A stretch of 58,711 nucleotides of DNA, from assembly GCA_017512555.1 (NCBI GenBank), contig JAFWFE010000049.1, forward strand, positions 1 through 58,711. The letters run 5' to 3'. The translations under genes and the position numbers were made by a program. Shown here piece after piece: positions 43,792-53,044 of the stretch (position 1 is its first letter; every line of letters begins with the position of its first letter). This DNA comes from Solobacterium sp. Lineage in GTDB: Bacteria > Bacillota_I > Bacilli_A > Erysipelotrichales > Erysipelotrichaceae. The notes under the pieces are model-generated. The model was not told the origin of the DNA, did not search any database, and worked only from the letters and a program-made list of their open reading frames with translations.

Positions 43792-44736
43792 ATGGGACAA
43801 GTTTCAGGTGAAAACGCGAACACTGGTGTCAAACCGTCCAAATTGCATAACACGCTTCTGTACATGAAGCAGCATTGGCGTCTTTATGTGCTTTTTATGA
43901 TGCCGGCGTTCCTGCTGACCATTATCTTCAGATATTTCCCGATGGGAGGCGTACTGATCGCGTTTATGGAATACAACCCGATCAGAGGCATCCTGGGAAG
44001 CGAGTGGGTAGGTTTTGACCACTTCGCCCGTTTCCTTTCCTCACCGGACTTCATGAGATATCTGATGAACACACTTAAACTGAGTGTGTTCGGATTACTC
44101 TGGGGTTTCCCGATCCCGATCCTGCTGGCTTTCCTGCTGAACCGTATTCTCAGCTCGAAGACCAAGCAGAAAATACAGCTTGTGCTGTATATGCCGAATT
44201 TCATTTTGGTAATCGTCCTCTGCGGTATCGTCCGCATTTTGCTGTCTCCGACGGGTATGATCAATTCACTCTTCGGAACCAACACAAACTTCATGACAAT
44301 GCCTTCTGCGTTCCGTACGATTTATATCGCCAGCGGAATCTGGCAGGGTGCCGGCTGGGCTTCCATTATCTATACAGCCGCACTGTCCAATGCCAGTAAG
44401 GAACTGAAGGAAGCAGCCGTGATTGACGGAGCCAACATCATCCAGCAGATCAAAGCGGTTGAATGGCCTGCAATCAAGGATACTGTCCTGATCCAGTTCA
44501 TCATGTCGGTAGGTAATATCATGAGTATCGGTTTTGAGAAGGCCTATGCACTGCAGACAGATCTGAACCTCGGCACTTCCGAAATCATCTCTACCTACGT
44601 GTATAAGAAAGGTCTTCTGGACGGAGACTACGGTTTCTCTACAGCCGTAGGTCTGTTCAATACGATCATCAATGTCATCCTTCTGATTTCCATGAACAAG
44701 ATCGTTCAGAGATTGAATGAAGGAAAGGGCATTTAG
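43792..44736 (+). CDS. Carbohydrate ABC permease, LplB type
   Basis: A 314-residue inner-membrane permease with six helices and a basic N-terminus. The MetI-type EAA loop reads EAAVIDGANIIQQIKAVEWPAIK (about 222-244), where the coupling helix meets the ATPase. Its place at the head of the divergent operon, with a second permease and binding protein following, matches LplB/YtcP-type systems for complex sugars. AAAGGAGGAG lies before the ATG at 43792; the frame is open upstream but contains no better start. Confidence 0.9.
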   Translation: MGQVSGENANTGVKPSKLHNTLLYMKQHWRLYVLFMMPAFLLTIIFRYFPMGGVLIAFMEYNPIRGILGSEWVGFDHFARFLSSPDFMRYLMNTLKLSVFGLLWGFPIPILLAFLLNRILSSKTKQKIQLVLYMPNFILVIVLCGIVRILLSPTGMINSLFGTNTNFMTMPSAFRTIYIASGIWQGAGWASIIYTAALSNASKELKEAAVIDGANIIQQIKAVEWPAIKDTVLIQFIMSVGNIMSIGFEKAYALQTDLNLGTSEIISTYVYKKGLLDGDYGFSTAVGLFNTIINVILLISMNKIVQRLNEGKGI

Positions 44737-44749
44737 TGAGGTGTGAACC

Positions 44750-45655
44750 ATGGAAAAGAAAAAGAAAAGTGAGTTTTCCAAGTATCCGGTAGAAGATAAG
44801 ACAATTCTTATCATCGGATATATTCTTCTCGGCTTGTTCATCCTTGCGATCATAGTGCCGATGATCTACATTATCCTCGCTTCATTTATCGACCCTGTTA
44901 CCCTTCAGAATAAGGGTCTGACATTTGATTTCTCCAAGTGGACACTGACCGCCTATGAGCGTGTCATGTCTAACAAGCAGATCTGGGTAGGTTTCAGAAA
45001 TGCGCTTCTGTATTCCGTACTCTTTACCATTATCTCGGTAGTGGTCACCCTGCTTGCGGCATATCCGATGTCAAGACCGGACTTCAAGGGTAAGGGCTTC
45101 TTTAACACACTGTTTGTGATCACGATGTTCTTCGGCGGCGGATTGATCCCGACGTACCTGTTGATTTCCAACCTGGGAATGCTGGATACGATCTGGGCGA
45201 TCCTGATTCCCGGCGCCTTCAGCGTCTGGAACATGATCATCGCCAGAACATACTACATGGGTATTCCGAACGATCTGCAGGAAGCTGCGGAAATTGACGG
45301 TGCTGACGAAATGGTCTACTTTTTTAAGATCCTTCTGCCGGTATGTACGCCGATCATCGCGACGATCTCCATGTGGCAGTTTGTCGGTATGTGGAACAGT
45401 TACTTTGATGCCATGATCTATCTGAACAGTGCGTCCAAACAACCTCTGCAGCTTGTTCTGCGTTCAATCCTGATCCAGAGCCAGCCGGAACCCGGAATGG
45501 TCTCCGATATGCAGAGTACCGCTGAGCGTGCGCAGCTTGCTGAATTGCTGAAGTACGCAACAATTATTATTTCCAGTATCCCGCTTATGATTCTCTATCC
45601 GTTCTTCCAGAAGTATTTCGATAACGGAATTATGGCTGGAGCGATCAAAGGCTAA
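44750..45655 (+). CDS. Carbohydrate ABC permease, LplC type
   Basis: A 301-residue permease with six helices. The EAA loop is LQEAAEIDGADEMVYFFKILLPVCTP (about 175-200) and ends with the short C-terminal FDNGIMAGAIKG that marks LplC-type partners. It pairs with the preceding permease to form the channel; 13 bases separate them. The ATPase would be the MsmK-type protein at 39.7-40.9 kb. Confidence 0.91.
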   Translation: MEKKKKSEFSKYPVEDKTILIIGYILLGLFILAIIVPMIYIILASFIDPVTLQNKGLTFDFSKWTLTAYERVMSNKQIWVGFRNALLYSVLFTIISVVVTLLAAYPMSRPDFKGKGFFNTLFVITMFFGGGLIPTYLLISNLGMLDTIWAILIPGAFSVWNMIIARTYYMGIPNDLQEAAEIDGADEMVYFFKILLPVCTPIIATISMWQFVGMWNSYFDAMIYLNSASKQPLQLVLRSILIQSQPEPGMVSDMQSTAERAQLAELLKYATIIISSIPLMILYPFFQKYFDNGIMAGAIKG

Positions 45656-45677
45656 AACACACATAAAGGAGATAAAA

Positions 45678-47377
45678 ATGAAAGACTTAATGAAATTAGT
45701 AAAAAAAGGTGCCGTTTGTCTTCTGTCCCTCGGTATGAGCGCTGCGCTTCTTACCGGATGCGGAAGTAATGGTAACGGCGGCGCTTCCGGAACTGCCGGA
45801 ACTGAGGTCAATCTGGAAGATCTGTCCTTCCCGCTTGCGGAAACAGTCACGATCCGCGGTCTGACAAACTTCCCTGTCGGAACAGAATCCGAACCGAATA
45901 ACCGTACGATCTTCAAGCGCCTTGAAGAAAAGACCAATGTCCATGTGGACTGGAAGACGATCCAGGGTGACCAGTGGGGTGAAAGATCCAGCTGGAAATG
46001 GCTAATGCGAAGACACTTCCGGACTTTATCTTCAATGCCGGATTCAGTGATACCGATTTGCTGAAATATGCGAAACAGGGCGTCATCATCCATGTAGAAG
46101 AGTATATTGATGAATATATGCCTAACCTGAAAAAGGTATTTGAACAGGCACCTGAATACAAAGCTATGTGTACAGATGCTGACGGACATATCTGGGCTCT
46201 TCCGTGGATTGAACAGCTTGGTTATGAAAAGACAGCGATTCAGACAATTGACTACATGCCTTTTATCAACAAGAACTGGCTTGACTTCCTCGGACTCGAA
46301 ATACCTACCACAGTAGATGATTTCGAAGCTGTTCTGATTGCCTTCCGTGATAACGCGGATGCGCTGAAGAAAGAATTCAACATTGAAGGCGACATTATCC
46401 CGATGTCCTGTATCATGAATGACGGCGGTCAGGACCCGTTCGTTCTGATCAACGGTTTCGGAGAAGGTATCGGTGATCCGGATAAGGGCAGACATATTGC
46501 TGTCACAGATGATGGAAAAGTAATCTGCACAGTGACAACCGAAGGCTTCAAGAAAGGTGTCGCTTGGCTCCATAAACTCTATGAAGAAGGTCTGATCGAT
46601 CCTGAAGCGTTTACACAGGAATGGGCTACATATGTTGCCAAGGGTAAGTCCGGACGTTACGGCGTCTGCTTCTCCTGGGATGTTGCCAACATTGCTCAGG
46701 TCTCCATGGATGATCTGATCGCCGGTAAGAGCTGGGTCCCGATGCCTGTATTGACAGCGGACACCAGAAACCTCACACCGCAGAATGGATCCTTCACTTC
46801 CGGCTTCGACAGAGGACGTTGTGTTATTACAGCAGTTGCCAAACAGCCTGAACTCATCTGCGCATGGCTCGACCAGATGTATGATCCGTTCCAGTCTCCG
46901 CAGAACAACTGGGGTACCTACGGTGAAGATGATGCCTTCGATATCTTCGAACTCGGAACCAACGCCAATGGTGAACAGATGCTCAAGCACTGCTGGTTAG
47001 GTGATGCTTCTCCTGTAGAAGTACGTGAAGCTGAAGCAGTCGGCGGACCTCTTGCGATTCTGGACTCCTACTATGATGTATACGTTACATGTCCGGACGA
47101 TGCACAGTACAGACTTGACTGGATCAAGAATATCTATACTCCGGATATGCATACCAAGTATGTCTTCCCGAATGTCTTCATGACTACGGATGATACCAAG
47201 GCGGTATCCAACTACCAGGCGGATATTACAAAGAGAATCAATACTGCCAAGTCTGACTGGGTCATGAATGGCTTCACAGATGCGGATTGGGATCAGCTGC
47301 AGGCAGATCTGGAGGCTTATGGCTTGTCCAAGTACCTCGAGATCATGCAGAGATACGCAGACGAATACTACAAGTAA
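45678..47377 (+). pseudogene. Sugar-binding lipoprotein gene with one frameshift
   Basis: The binding protein of the ABC system, about 566 residues if repaired. It starts with a lipoprotein signal (lipobox LLTGC around residue 27) and a Gly/Ser/Asn linker. The first frame is normal to DQWGE at about residue 101, then turns into meaningless sequence and ends at 46064. The correct protein resumes in another frame as KIQLEMANAKTLPDFIFNAG and runs to 47377. Adding one A to the AAA at 45982-45984 joins the two. Binding-protein sequence after the break is intact to the end, which argues for a recent mutation or a sequencing error, not old decay. Without repair the transporter has no receptor. Confidence 0.85.
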
Positions 47378-47392
47378 TTAAATCAAAATGAT

Positions 47393-47424
47393 GAAGAGAT
47401 ATTCGTCATAACGGATATCTCTTC
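47393..47424 (+). terminator. Hairpin between binding protein and GH32 genes
   Basis: GAAGAGATAT and ATATCTCTTC form a perfect 10-bp stem with a 12-base loop. Only TTAG follows, so it is a weak terminator; it may set a lower GH32 level or protect the upstream mRNA end. Confidence 0.5.
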
Positions 47425-47441
47425 TTAGAAAAGGAATACAG

Positions 47442-48935
47442 ATGATGACCGGTCAGGAATTAAGTAAAGCACGCAGATATGAAGAAATCAAAGAAAGGGA
47501 GATATCTCCTGAGAAAAGACCGCTCTTTCATTTGTCGGCACGTACAGGGTGGATGAATGACCCCAACGGTTTCTCTTTTTACGGGGGTGAATATCACCTG
47601 TTTTATCAGTATTATCCCTATAAACCAAAATGGGGCCCGATGCATTGGGGACATGCGGTAAGCCATGATTTTGTGACATGGCAGTACAAACCGGCTGTCC
47701 TGGCACCGGATACACCTTCAGATTGTGAAGGATGTTTTTCCGGAAGTGCAGTAACTCTGGATGACGGCAGACATATGATTATGTATACCGGTGTTCTGGG
47801 AGAAGATGGAGATTCCGGCAAGAACATCCAGGTGCAGTGTCTGGCGTTCGGCGATGGAAATGATTATGAAAAGTACAGCGGAAATCCGGTTCTGACCATT
47901 GCGGATCTTCCGGAAGAGATGAGTAATTATGACTTCCGTGATCCGAAGATGAACCGGGAAGAAGACGGGACCTATACATGCGTAGTCTGCGGTTGTACGA
48001 AAGATCGTGACGGCAGAACTCTGTTTTTCCGCAGTGATAATGGGATTAACTGGAAGTTTGAGGGTGTTCTTGCCACGAACGGCAAACGCTTCGGCACTGT
48101 CTGGGAATGCCTGGATTTCTTTATGCTTGACGGAAAGGCAGTACTTCTCTGCAGTCCCATGGAAATGCTTAAGACAGAGAAATACAGCAGCGGAAACGGC
48201 ACTTTGTGTCTGATTGGAGAATTTGATAAGGAAAACAGCAGATTGATCGACGAATATGATGCGCCGATTGATAACGGAATAGACTTCTACGCGACACAAA
48301 CACTTCTAACATCTGACGGCCGCAGGATCATGATTGCCTGGATGCAAAACTGGGATGCCCTGCAAAACGAAATCGAAGGATTTCGTTGGTTTGGGCAGCT
48401 GACCCTTCCCCGTGAACTCTCAATACGAGACGGGAAACTGTACCAGCAGCCGGTCAGAGAACTGGAGAAATATAGAAAATCGCGCATAGCATATAAAGAT
48501 GTTCATGTCAGCGAAAAAACAGAACTGCCGGGAATTTTCGGAAGAACGATGGATATCTCATTGAAGATCCGTTCTGAAAACACTGGTTATCAGACATTTG
48601 AGATCCGGATTGCTGAAAACGAGGAATTCCATACATCTATTATCTATAACAGAAACAAGCATGAGATCACGCTTGACCGCAGTCTTTCCGGAACCCGTAA
48701 AGCAGTTGTAAACACAAGAACGTTTATTACCGAAGAATACGGGGAAGAGATGAATCTGCGGATGATTTTGGACAGATACAGTCTGGAATTATTTGTGAAC
48801 AACGGTGAACAGACAGCTACGATAACTTTATATACTGATCTTTCGGCTGACAGGATCAGCTTCCAGGCAGATGGGTATGCGGTAATGGAGATTGAATCGT
48901 ATATTCTGGGAATGCCTGAAGAAACAGAAGAATGA
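47442..48935 (+). CDS. Glycoside hydrolase family 32 (sucrose-6-phosphate hydrolase / fructosidase)
   Basis: A 497-residue cytoplasmic enzyme. The five-bladed propeller has the nucleophile in GWMNDPNGF (around residue 37), the transition-state stabiliser in FRDPKM (around 167) and the acid/base in VWECLDFF (around 223); the C-terminal beta-sandwich follows from about 345. It removes terminal fructose from sucrose, sucrose phosphate or fructo-oligosaccharides. Being in an ABC and not a PTS locus, and lacking a signal peptide, it most likely works on imported fructo-oligosaccharides. It ends the permease operon. The double ATG at 47442/47445 has AAAGGAAT upstream. Confidence 0.92.
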   Translation: MMTGQELSKARRYEEIKEREISPEKRPLFHLSARTGWMNDPNGFSFYGGEYHLFYQYYPYKPKWGPMHWGHAVSHDFVTWQYKPAVLAPDTPSDCEGCFSGSAVTLDDGRHMIMYTGVLGEDGDSGKNIQVQCLAFGDGNDYEKYSGNPVLTIADLPEEMSNYDFRDPKMNREEDGTYTCVVCGCTKDRDGRTLFFRSDNGINWKFEGVLATNGKRFGTVWECLDFFMLDGKAVLLCSPMEMLKTEKYSSGNGTLCLIGEFDKENSRLIDEYDAPIDNGIDFYATQTLLTSDGRRIMIAWMQNWDALQNEIEGFRWFGQLTLPRELSIRDGKLYQQPVRELEKYRKSRIAYKDVHVSEKTELPGIFGRTMDISLKIRSENTGYQTFEIRIAENEEFHTSIIYNRNKHEITLDRSLSGTRKAVVNTRTFITEEYGEEMNLRMILDRYSLELFVNNGEQTATITLYTDLSADRISFQADGYAVMEIESYILGMPEETEE

Positions 48936-49004
48936 TTATCCGGAAGAATCCCCGCTGAGATCTGAAACTTTCTGCGGAAACGAACGCGATCTTTTATAAA
49001 GAAT

Positions 49005-49047
49005 AAGAAACTTCTGACAATGATTTGGAAGTTTCTTTTGTTTTCTT
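49005..49047 (+). terminator. Terminator of the sugar ABC/GH32 operon
   Basis: AAGAAACTTC and GAAGTTTCTT pair around a 13-base loop and are followed by a T-rich tail (TTTGTTTTCTT). Confidence 0.75.
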
Positions 49048-49085
49048 AACATGTTCATCGGGATATATTCATTTAAGATATTTCT

Positions 49086-49094
49086 TGGTATGAT
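49086..49094 (+). promoter_or_regulatory. Extended -10 box of the sulfatase-fold gene, leaderless
   Basis: TGGTATGAT (TGn plus TATGAT) ends 8 bases before the ATG at 49103. No Shine-Dalgarno is present. The transcript should start 1-2 bases before the ATG. Confidence 0.6.
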
Positions 49095-49102
49095 TTATCG
49101 GA

Positions 49103-51034
49103 ATGAAGAAATTGTTCTGTAAAACCGGCAGATTCCTTGCGCTGACCTACTTTGCTTTCTGGTTCATGCTCTTTTTTACTGTACCTGTACATGCGTATGT
49201 CGATCCTTCGGTTATGACTTACGCGATTCAGGCAATTGCCGGCGCAGCGATTGCTTTAGGCAGTCTTTTCAATATCTATTGGAGCAGGGTTAGACGGAAG
49301 ATACCAAAAAAAGATAAGGTGATCAACGAATCCGATGAACTCGTATTTCACGATCCTGAAGGGAAAAGTGTATATATTTACACAGGTACGCAAAGCGAAA
49401 CGGAGACAGTTGTTGTCAAAGAAAAAACATTGCGTCTGCAGGATGCGGTGATTCTTGTGGCAGTGATCAGCTTCATGCTTACCATCTATGCGCCGCTGGA
49501 GATCTATTTTCATAATAAGACGGAGTTCTGGTTTGATTTCTATTCACTGTTTCCGGAGTGTCTGAAGATGTTTGCGGTTTTATTCGCTGGTGGATGCCTG
49601 GTGGTTGCCATACTGCGTTTGATCAACAAAAAAATATTCAACGGTGCGGTCATACTGTTGTTGTTCATGTATGTTATGACCTATATACAAGGTAATTTCC
49701 TGTCCGGATGGATCCCGGCAATTGACGGCAGAGAACTGAATCAGGCAGATTATATCGTACCGAATCTGATTACTGTGGTATTGTTTGTACTCCTTTGTTA
49801 CGGGGTATACAGAATGGTAAAAAAAGGGGAAGGAGTGGTATGGAAGGTCCTGCATTATACCGTTCGTATTACTGCGGCTCTTCTGGTGATTTCCCTGTGT
49901 GTGATCTGTTTCCAGAATCACGGACTCCGGCATAAGAACAGTCACTTAATCTCAAAAGACAATGAATTTGTTTTCTCAACACAGCAGAATGTGATCCTTC
50001 TGTTGTTTGACGCGTCTGACGGAAGACAGTTTGCTTCACTGTTGATGGAGGAACCTGAATACAGGAATGTATTTGAGGATTTTACACATTTTGAGAATAC
50101 TGTAGGTGGTTATCCGCATACTCAATACGCAGTTCCGCATCTCCTGAGCGGAATCTGGAATGAAAATACGATGCCGTATGAAGATTATACAGATCTTGTC
50201 CTGAATTCTTCTCCATGTCTGCAGTATATCCGTGAAGAGAATTACCGGACAGGGATGTATGATACGGAAATGAGTGTCATGCAGAGAAACGGGATTGAAT
50301 ACTATGACAACACGAAGAAACAAAGCAACCAGGTGGCAGATCCCAGGGAGTTTTCAATACAGCAGATGTTGCTGACAGGATACAAGTATGCTCCATATTT
50401 CTGTAAGTCATTATTTAAAGTTGATTTTAACAAGATCATCAGTTGTCAGAAGCCCATAGATGGTGCTGTAGCATTTACCTGGGAAAACAATAAGTTTTAC
50501 CGTGATCTCCGGAATGCGGATCCGCAGATTATCGGGGATAAGTGTTTTAGGTATTATCACCTGGAGGGTGCCCATGTACCGTACGTTTATACTGAACAAG
50601 TAGCTAAGATAAAGAAATCCAGTTATCGTGACAGTCTGAAGTGTTGTATTACTATTGCGGATGAACTCATACGTACGTTAAAGGAATCCGGAGTATACGA
50701 TCAGTCCGTTATTGTTATTCTCGGTGATCATGGGGAAGCCCCGGAAATCCACAAGGACTATGCGCAGAATCCACTGCTTTTGATCAAGGGACTGAATGAA
50801 CATCATACGTACAGGACATCCTTGAAATCCATTTCCTATGCTGATCTATCGGAAGCACTGGTTGGAATGATGCAGGGAGGATCACCGGAAGAGGTACTGC
50901 CTGAGAGAACAGAACGGAGATTCTTCTATCATTATTACAGTTGGGAGTGGCATCTCGAAGAGTATATTCAACATGGATATGCATGGGATGATACCAAGCT
51001 TGTGCCAACCGGAAAATCCTATGATTTAAAATAA
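49103..51034 (+). CDS. Membrane protein with sulfatase/alkaline-phosphatase-fold domain
   Basis: A 643-residue protein. The N-terminus has a signal-like helix followed by AYVDPSVMTYAIQAIAGAA and a WSRVRRK end, a motif block that recurs at the start of many Gram-positive membrane proteins. Further helices lie at about 113-130, 150-172, 180-200, 217-235 and 250-270. The extracellular domain (from about 290) has LLLFDASDGRQF in the place of the metal-binding DxxRxD site and ILGDHGEAPE near 540 with the second metal site, as in LTA-synthase-like and sulfatase-like enzymes. The usual catalytic Thr/Ser-containing segment is not obvious. It probably transfers or removes phospho-groups on a surface glycopolymer. 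Confidence 0.75.
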   Translation: MKKLFCKTGRFLALTYFAFWFMLFFTVPVHAYVDPSVMTYAIQAIAGAAIALGSLFNIYWSRVRRKIPKKDKVINESDELVFHDPEGKSVYIYTGTQSETETVVVKEKTLRLQDAVILVAVISFMLTIYAPLEIYFHNKTEFWFDFYSLFPECLKMFAVLFAGGCLVVAILRLINKKIFNGAVILLLFMYVMTYIQGNFLSGWIPAIDGRELNQADYIVPNLITVVLFVLLCYGVYRMVKKGEGVVWKVLHYTVRITAALLVISLCVICFQNHGLRHKNSHLISKDNEFVFSTQQNVILLLFDASDGRQFASLLMEEPEYRNVFEDFTHFENTVGGYPHTQYAVPHLLSGIWNENTMPYEDYTDLVLNSSPCLQYIREENYRTGMYDTEMSVMQRNGIEYYDNTKKQSNQVADPREFSIQQMLLTGYKYAPYFCKSLFKVDFNKIISCQKPIDGAVAFTWENNKFYRDLRNADPQIIGDKCFRYYHLEGAHVPYVYTEQVAKIKKSSYRDSLKCCITIADELIRTLKESGVYDQSVIVILGDHGEAPEIHKDYAQNPLLLIKGLNEHHTYRTSLKSISYADLSEALVGMMQGGSPEEVLPERTERRFFYHYYSWEWHLEEYIQHGYAWDDTKLVPTGKSYDLK

Positions 51035-51060
51035 CCTGCAGATTCTAACTGCAGGTTTTA
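51033..51060 (+). terminator. Terminator after the sulfatase-fold gene
   Basis: AACCTGCAG and CTGCAGGTT form a 9-bp stem with a 7-base loop, then TTA. It overlaps the last bases of the stop region. Confidence 0.75.
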
Positions 51061-51141
51061 TATACGATTAACAGATTTCTGTCCTCAGGGCTTCGCAACT
51101 CAATATTTCTGCTGTTCCAGTTTCTTCGTGTAATGAAGAAC

Positions 51142-51288
51142 TTAGAGGACTTCAAACAACGTTGCAATCCAGCCGATACCGCTGGCTGCCGCAATCTTTT
51201 CCGCAGCCAGAACATCCTGTCCGATAAATCTGCTGGTGATCATGGAGTCTGCCGCGTTGTAGGCAAGCTGAAGCTAGTTTGCCAGCAG
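51142..51288 (-). pseudogene. MATE efflux pump remnant
   Basis: On the minus strand the frame ending at TAA 51144-51142 reads LLAN, a stop (TAG), then LQLAYNAADSMITSRFIGQ and DVLAAEKIAAASG. This is the first transmembrane region of a MATE-type multidrug exporter, roughly residues 25-75 of a 450-residue protein. The rest is missing and an internal stop is present, so it is a fossil. Confidence 0.65.
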
Positions 51289-51289
51289 T

Positions 51290-51385
51290 GTAATCAAGCA
51301 TACGATTCACGGTGACGGTAATATCGTTGATGATGCGGAATCTATCCGTAACCTGATGAACATGAATTATGATATCAAGAGATAG
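51290..51385 (+). pseudogene. C-terminal fragment of an unidentified gene before uxaC
   Basis: An open stretch of 31 codons ending at TAG 51383-51385 reads HTIHGDGNIVDDAES, then RNLMNMNYDIKR. It has normal-looking codon use and no start codon; the frame is closed upstream near 51275, where the MATE remnant begins. The likely story is that a gene once upstream of uxaC lost all but its end. I cannot name the family. Confidence 0.4.
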
Positions 51386-51394
51386 GAGTGATAA

Positions 51395-52834
51395 GTGAAA
51401 ATGAAAGCATTTATGGATAAAAACTTCCTGCTTGAGACAGGGACTGCTCAGCATCTGTTCCATGATTATGCAGATCAGATGCCCCTGGTAGATTACCACT
51501 GTCATATTTCCCCGAAAGAAATCTATGAAGACAGAAGATTTAACAATCTGGCAGAAGTATGGCTTGGGGGTAAGAATCCGGATGGTACCTATTTCGGTGA
51601 TCACTATAAATGGAGAGTTATGCGTTCCAACGGTGTACCGGAAGAATATATCACAGGAGATAAGCCTGACTATGAGCGTTTCCTGAAGTTTGTGGAAGCT
51701 CTGGAGATGGCAATCGGTAATCCGATGTATCACTGGTGCAATCTGGAACTGCATAAGTTCTTCGGTATCGAAGAACCCCTGACCCTGGACAATGCCGAAG
51801 CAGTCTGGAACAAGTGTAATGACATGCTGCAGCACGATCCCAACATGACCGTACGTGGTTTGATCAAACAGTCTAACGTAGCCTTTATCGGAACGACAGA
51901 TGATCCTGTAGATACTCTGGAGTGGCATAAGAAGATCCGTGAAGATGCGACAATTACGGTTAAAGTATGTCCGTCTTTCCGTCCGGATAAGGCAATCAAC
52001 ATCAATAAAGAAGGCTTTACAGATTACGTAAAACTACTGGCAAAGTCTGTCGGAAAAGAAACATTCACTTCTGCTCAGGAAGTCATCGATGCCCTGATTC
52101 AGCGTCTGGAATTCTTTGCGGAGATGGGATGCCGTGCAAGTGACAATGGCTTGGATTATATTCCGTTCCGCAAGGGAACAGCAGAAGAGGTCAATACCGC
52201 GTTCACCAAAGTCATGAACGGTGAGAGCATCACTGTAGAAGAAGCAGAGAAGTATCAGACAGCCGTTCTGCTGGCACTTGGAAAAGCATATCACCGTCTT
52301 GGTATCGCTATGCAGCTCCATTATTCCTGCCATAGAAATGCCAATGAAAGAATGTATCGTCTGCTCGGACCGGATACAGGTTACGATATGATTGCCCAGA
52401 ATAACTGCGGTGAACTGATTGCGGATCTGCTTTCCGAATTAGATAAGAACGCAGAATGCCCGAAGACGATCCTGTATTCCCTGAATCCGGTAGATAATGA
52501 ACTGCTCGGAACACTTCTTGGCTGTTTCCAGTCAGACGAAGTACCTGGTAAGATCCAGTTAGGTTCCGCATGGTGGTTCAATGATACAAAGTCCGGAATG
52601 GAAGACCAGATGAGAGCTCTGGCAAACTTGGGACTGTTTGGTAACTTCATCGGTATGCTGACAGACTCACGTTCCTTCCTGTCCTATGCGCGTCATGACT
52701 ACTTCCGCCGCATCATGTGTAACATGGTCGGAAACTGGGTAGAAAACGGAGAATATCCGAACAATGAAGCATCCCTGAAGAAGATCGTGGAAGGCATCAG
52801 TTATACGAATGCCGCACGGTATTTCGGGCTGTAA
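51395..52834 (+). CDS. uxaC: Glucuronate isomerase
   Basis: UxaC converts glucuronate to fructuronate and galacturonate to tagaturonate, the first step of hexuronate breakdown. The 479-residue TIM-barrel amidohydrolase has the metal-binding VDYHCHISPKEI (around residue 30), the family block RFLKFVEALEMAIGNPMYHW (around 92), AMQLHYSCHRN (around 310) and LGSAWWFND (around 390). The GTG at 51395 has AGGAG at the best distance; an ATG at 51401 gives a protein two residues shorter and is closer to the family's usual start. It stands alone: no uxaB, uxuA/B, kdgK or uronate transporter is in the window. A gene fragment just upstream suggests it was once part of a longer operon. Confidence 0.94.
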   Translation: MKMKAFMDKNFLLETGTAQHLFHDYADQMPLVDYHCHISPKEIYEDRRFNNLAEVWLGGKNPDGTYFGDHYKWRVMRSNGVPEEYITGDKPDYERFLKFVEALEMAIGNPMYHWCNLELHKFFGIEEPLTLDNAEAVWNKCNDMLQHDPNMTVRGLIKQSNVAFIGTTDDPVDTLEWHKKIREDATITVKVCPSFRPDKAININKEGFTDYVKLLAKSVGKETFTSAQEVIDALIQRLEFFAEMGCRASDNGLDYIPFRKGTAEEVNTAFTKVMNGESITVEEAEKYQTAVLLALGKAYHRLGIAMQLHYSCHRNANERMYRLLGPDTGYDMIAQNNCGELIADLLSELDKNAECPKTILYSLNPVDNELLGTLLGCFQSDEVPGKIQLGSAWWFNDTKSGMEDQMRALANLGLFGNFIGMLTDSRSFLSYARHDYFRRIMCNMVGNWVENGEYPNNEASLKKIVEGISYTNAARYFGL

Positions 52835-52869
52835 GATTTGAACGATACTGCTAGTATTTACAGTATATA

Positions 52870-52900
52870 AACCAGCGTTAACAGCGCTGGTTTTACTTTT
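52870..52900 (+). terminator. Terminator of uxaC
   Basis: AACCAGCG and CGCTGGTT form an 8-bp stem with a 7-base loop, then TTACTTTT. Confidence 0.75.
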
Positions 52901-53044
52901 CTATTCCGGATGATTTCTGCTGTAAGTGTTGATGAGTACAATCCTGTTCTCTGGGGCTGTATAATAATTACAGAGAACTGATGACGAGCAGATAATAATA
53001 ACAGACCGGGAAAGTTCACCCATACAGAGAGAAAGGAATATGAC

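Noticed and set aside
46500..46990. Long minus-strand open frame across the binding-protein gene (45464-46990)
   Set aside because: It mirrors the real coding sequence, including across the frameshift, and has no recognisable domain.
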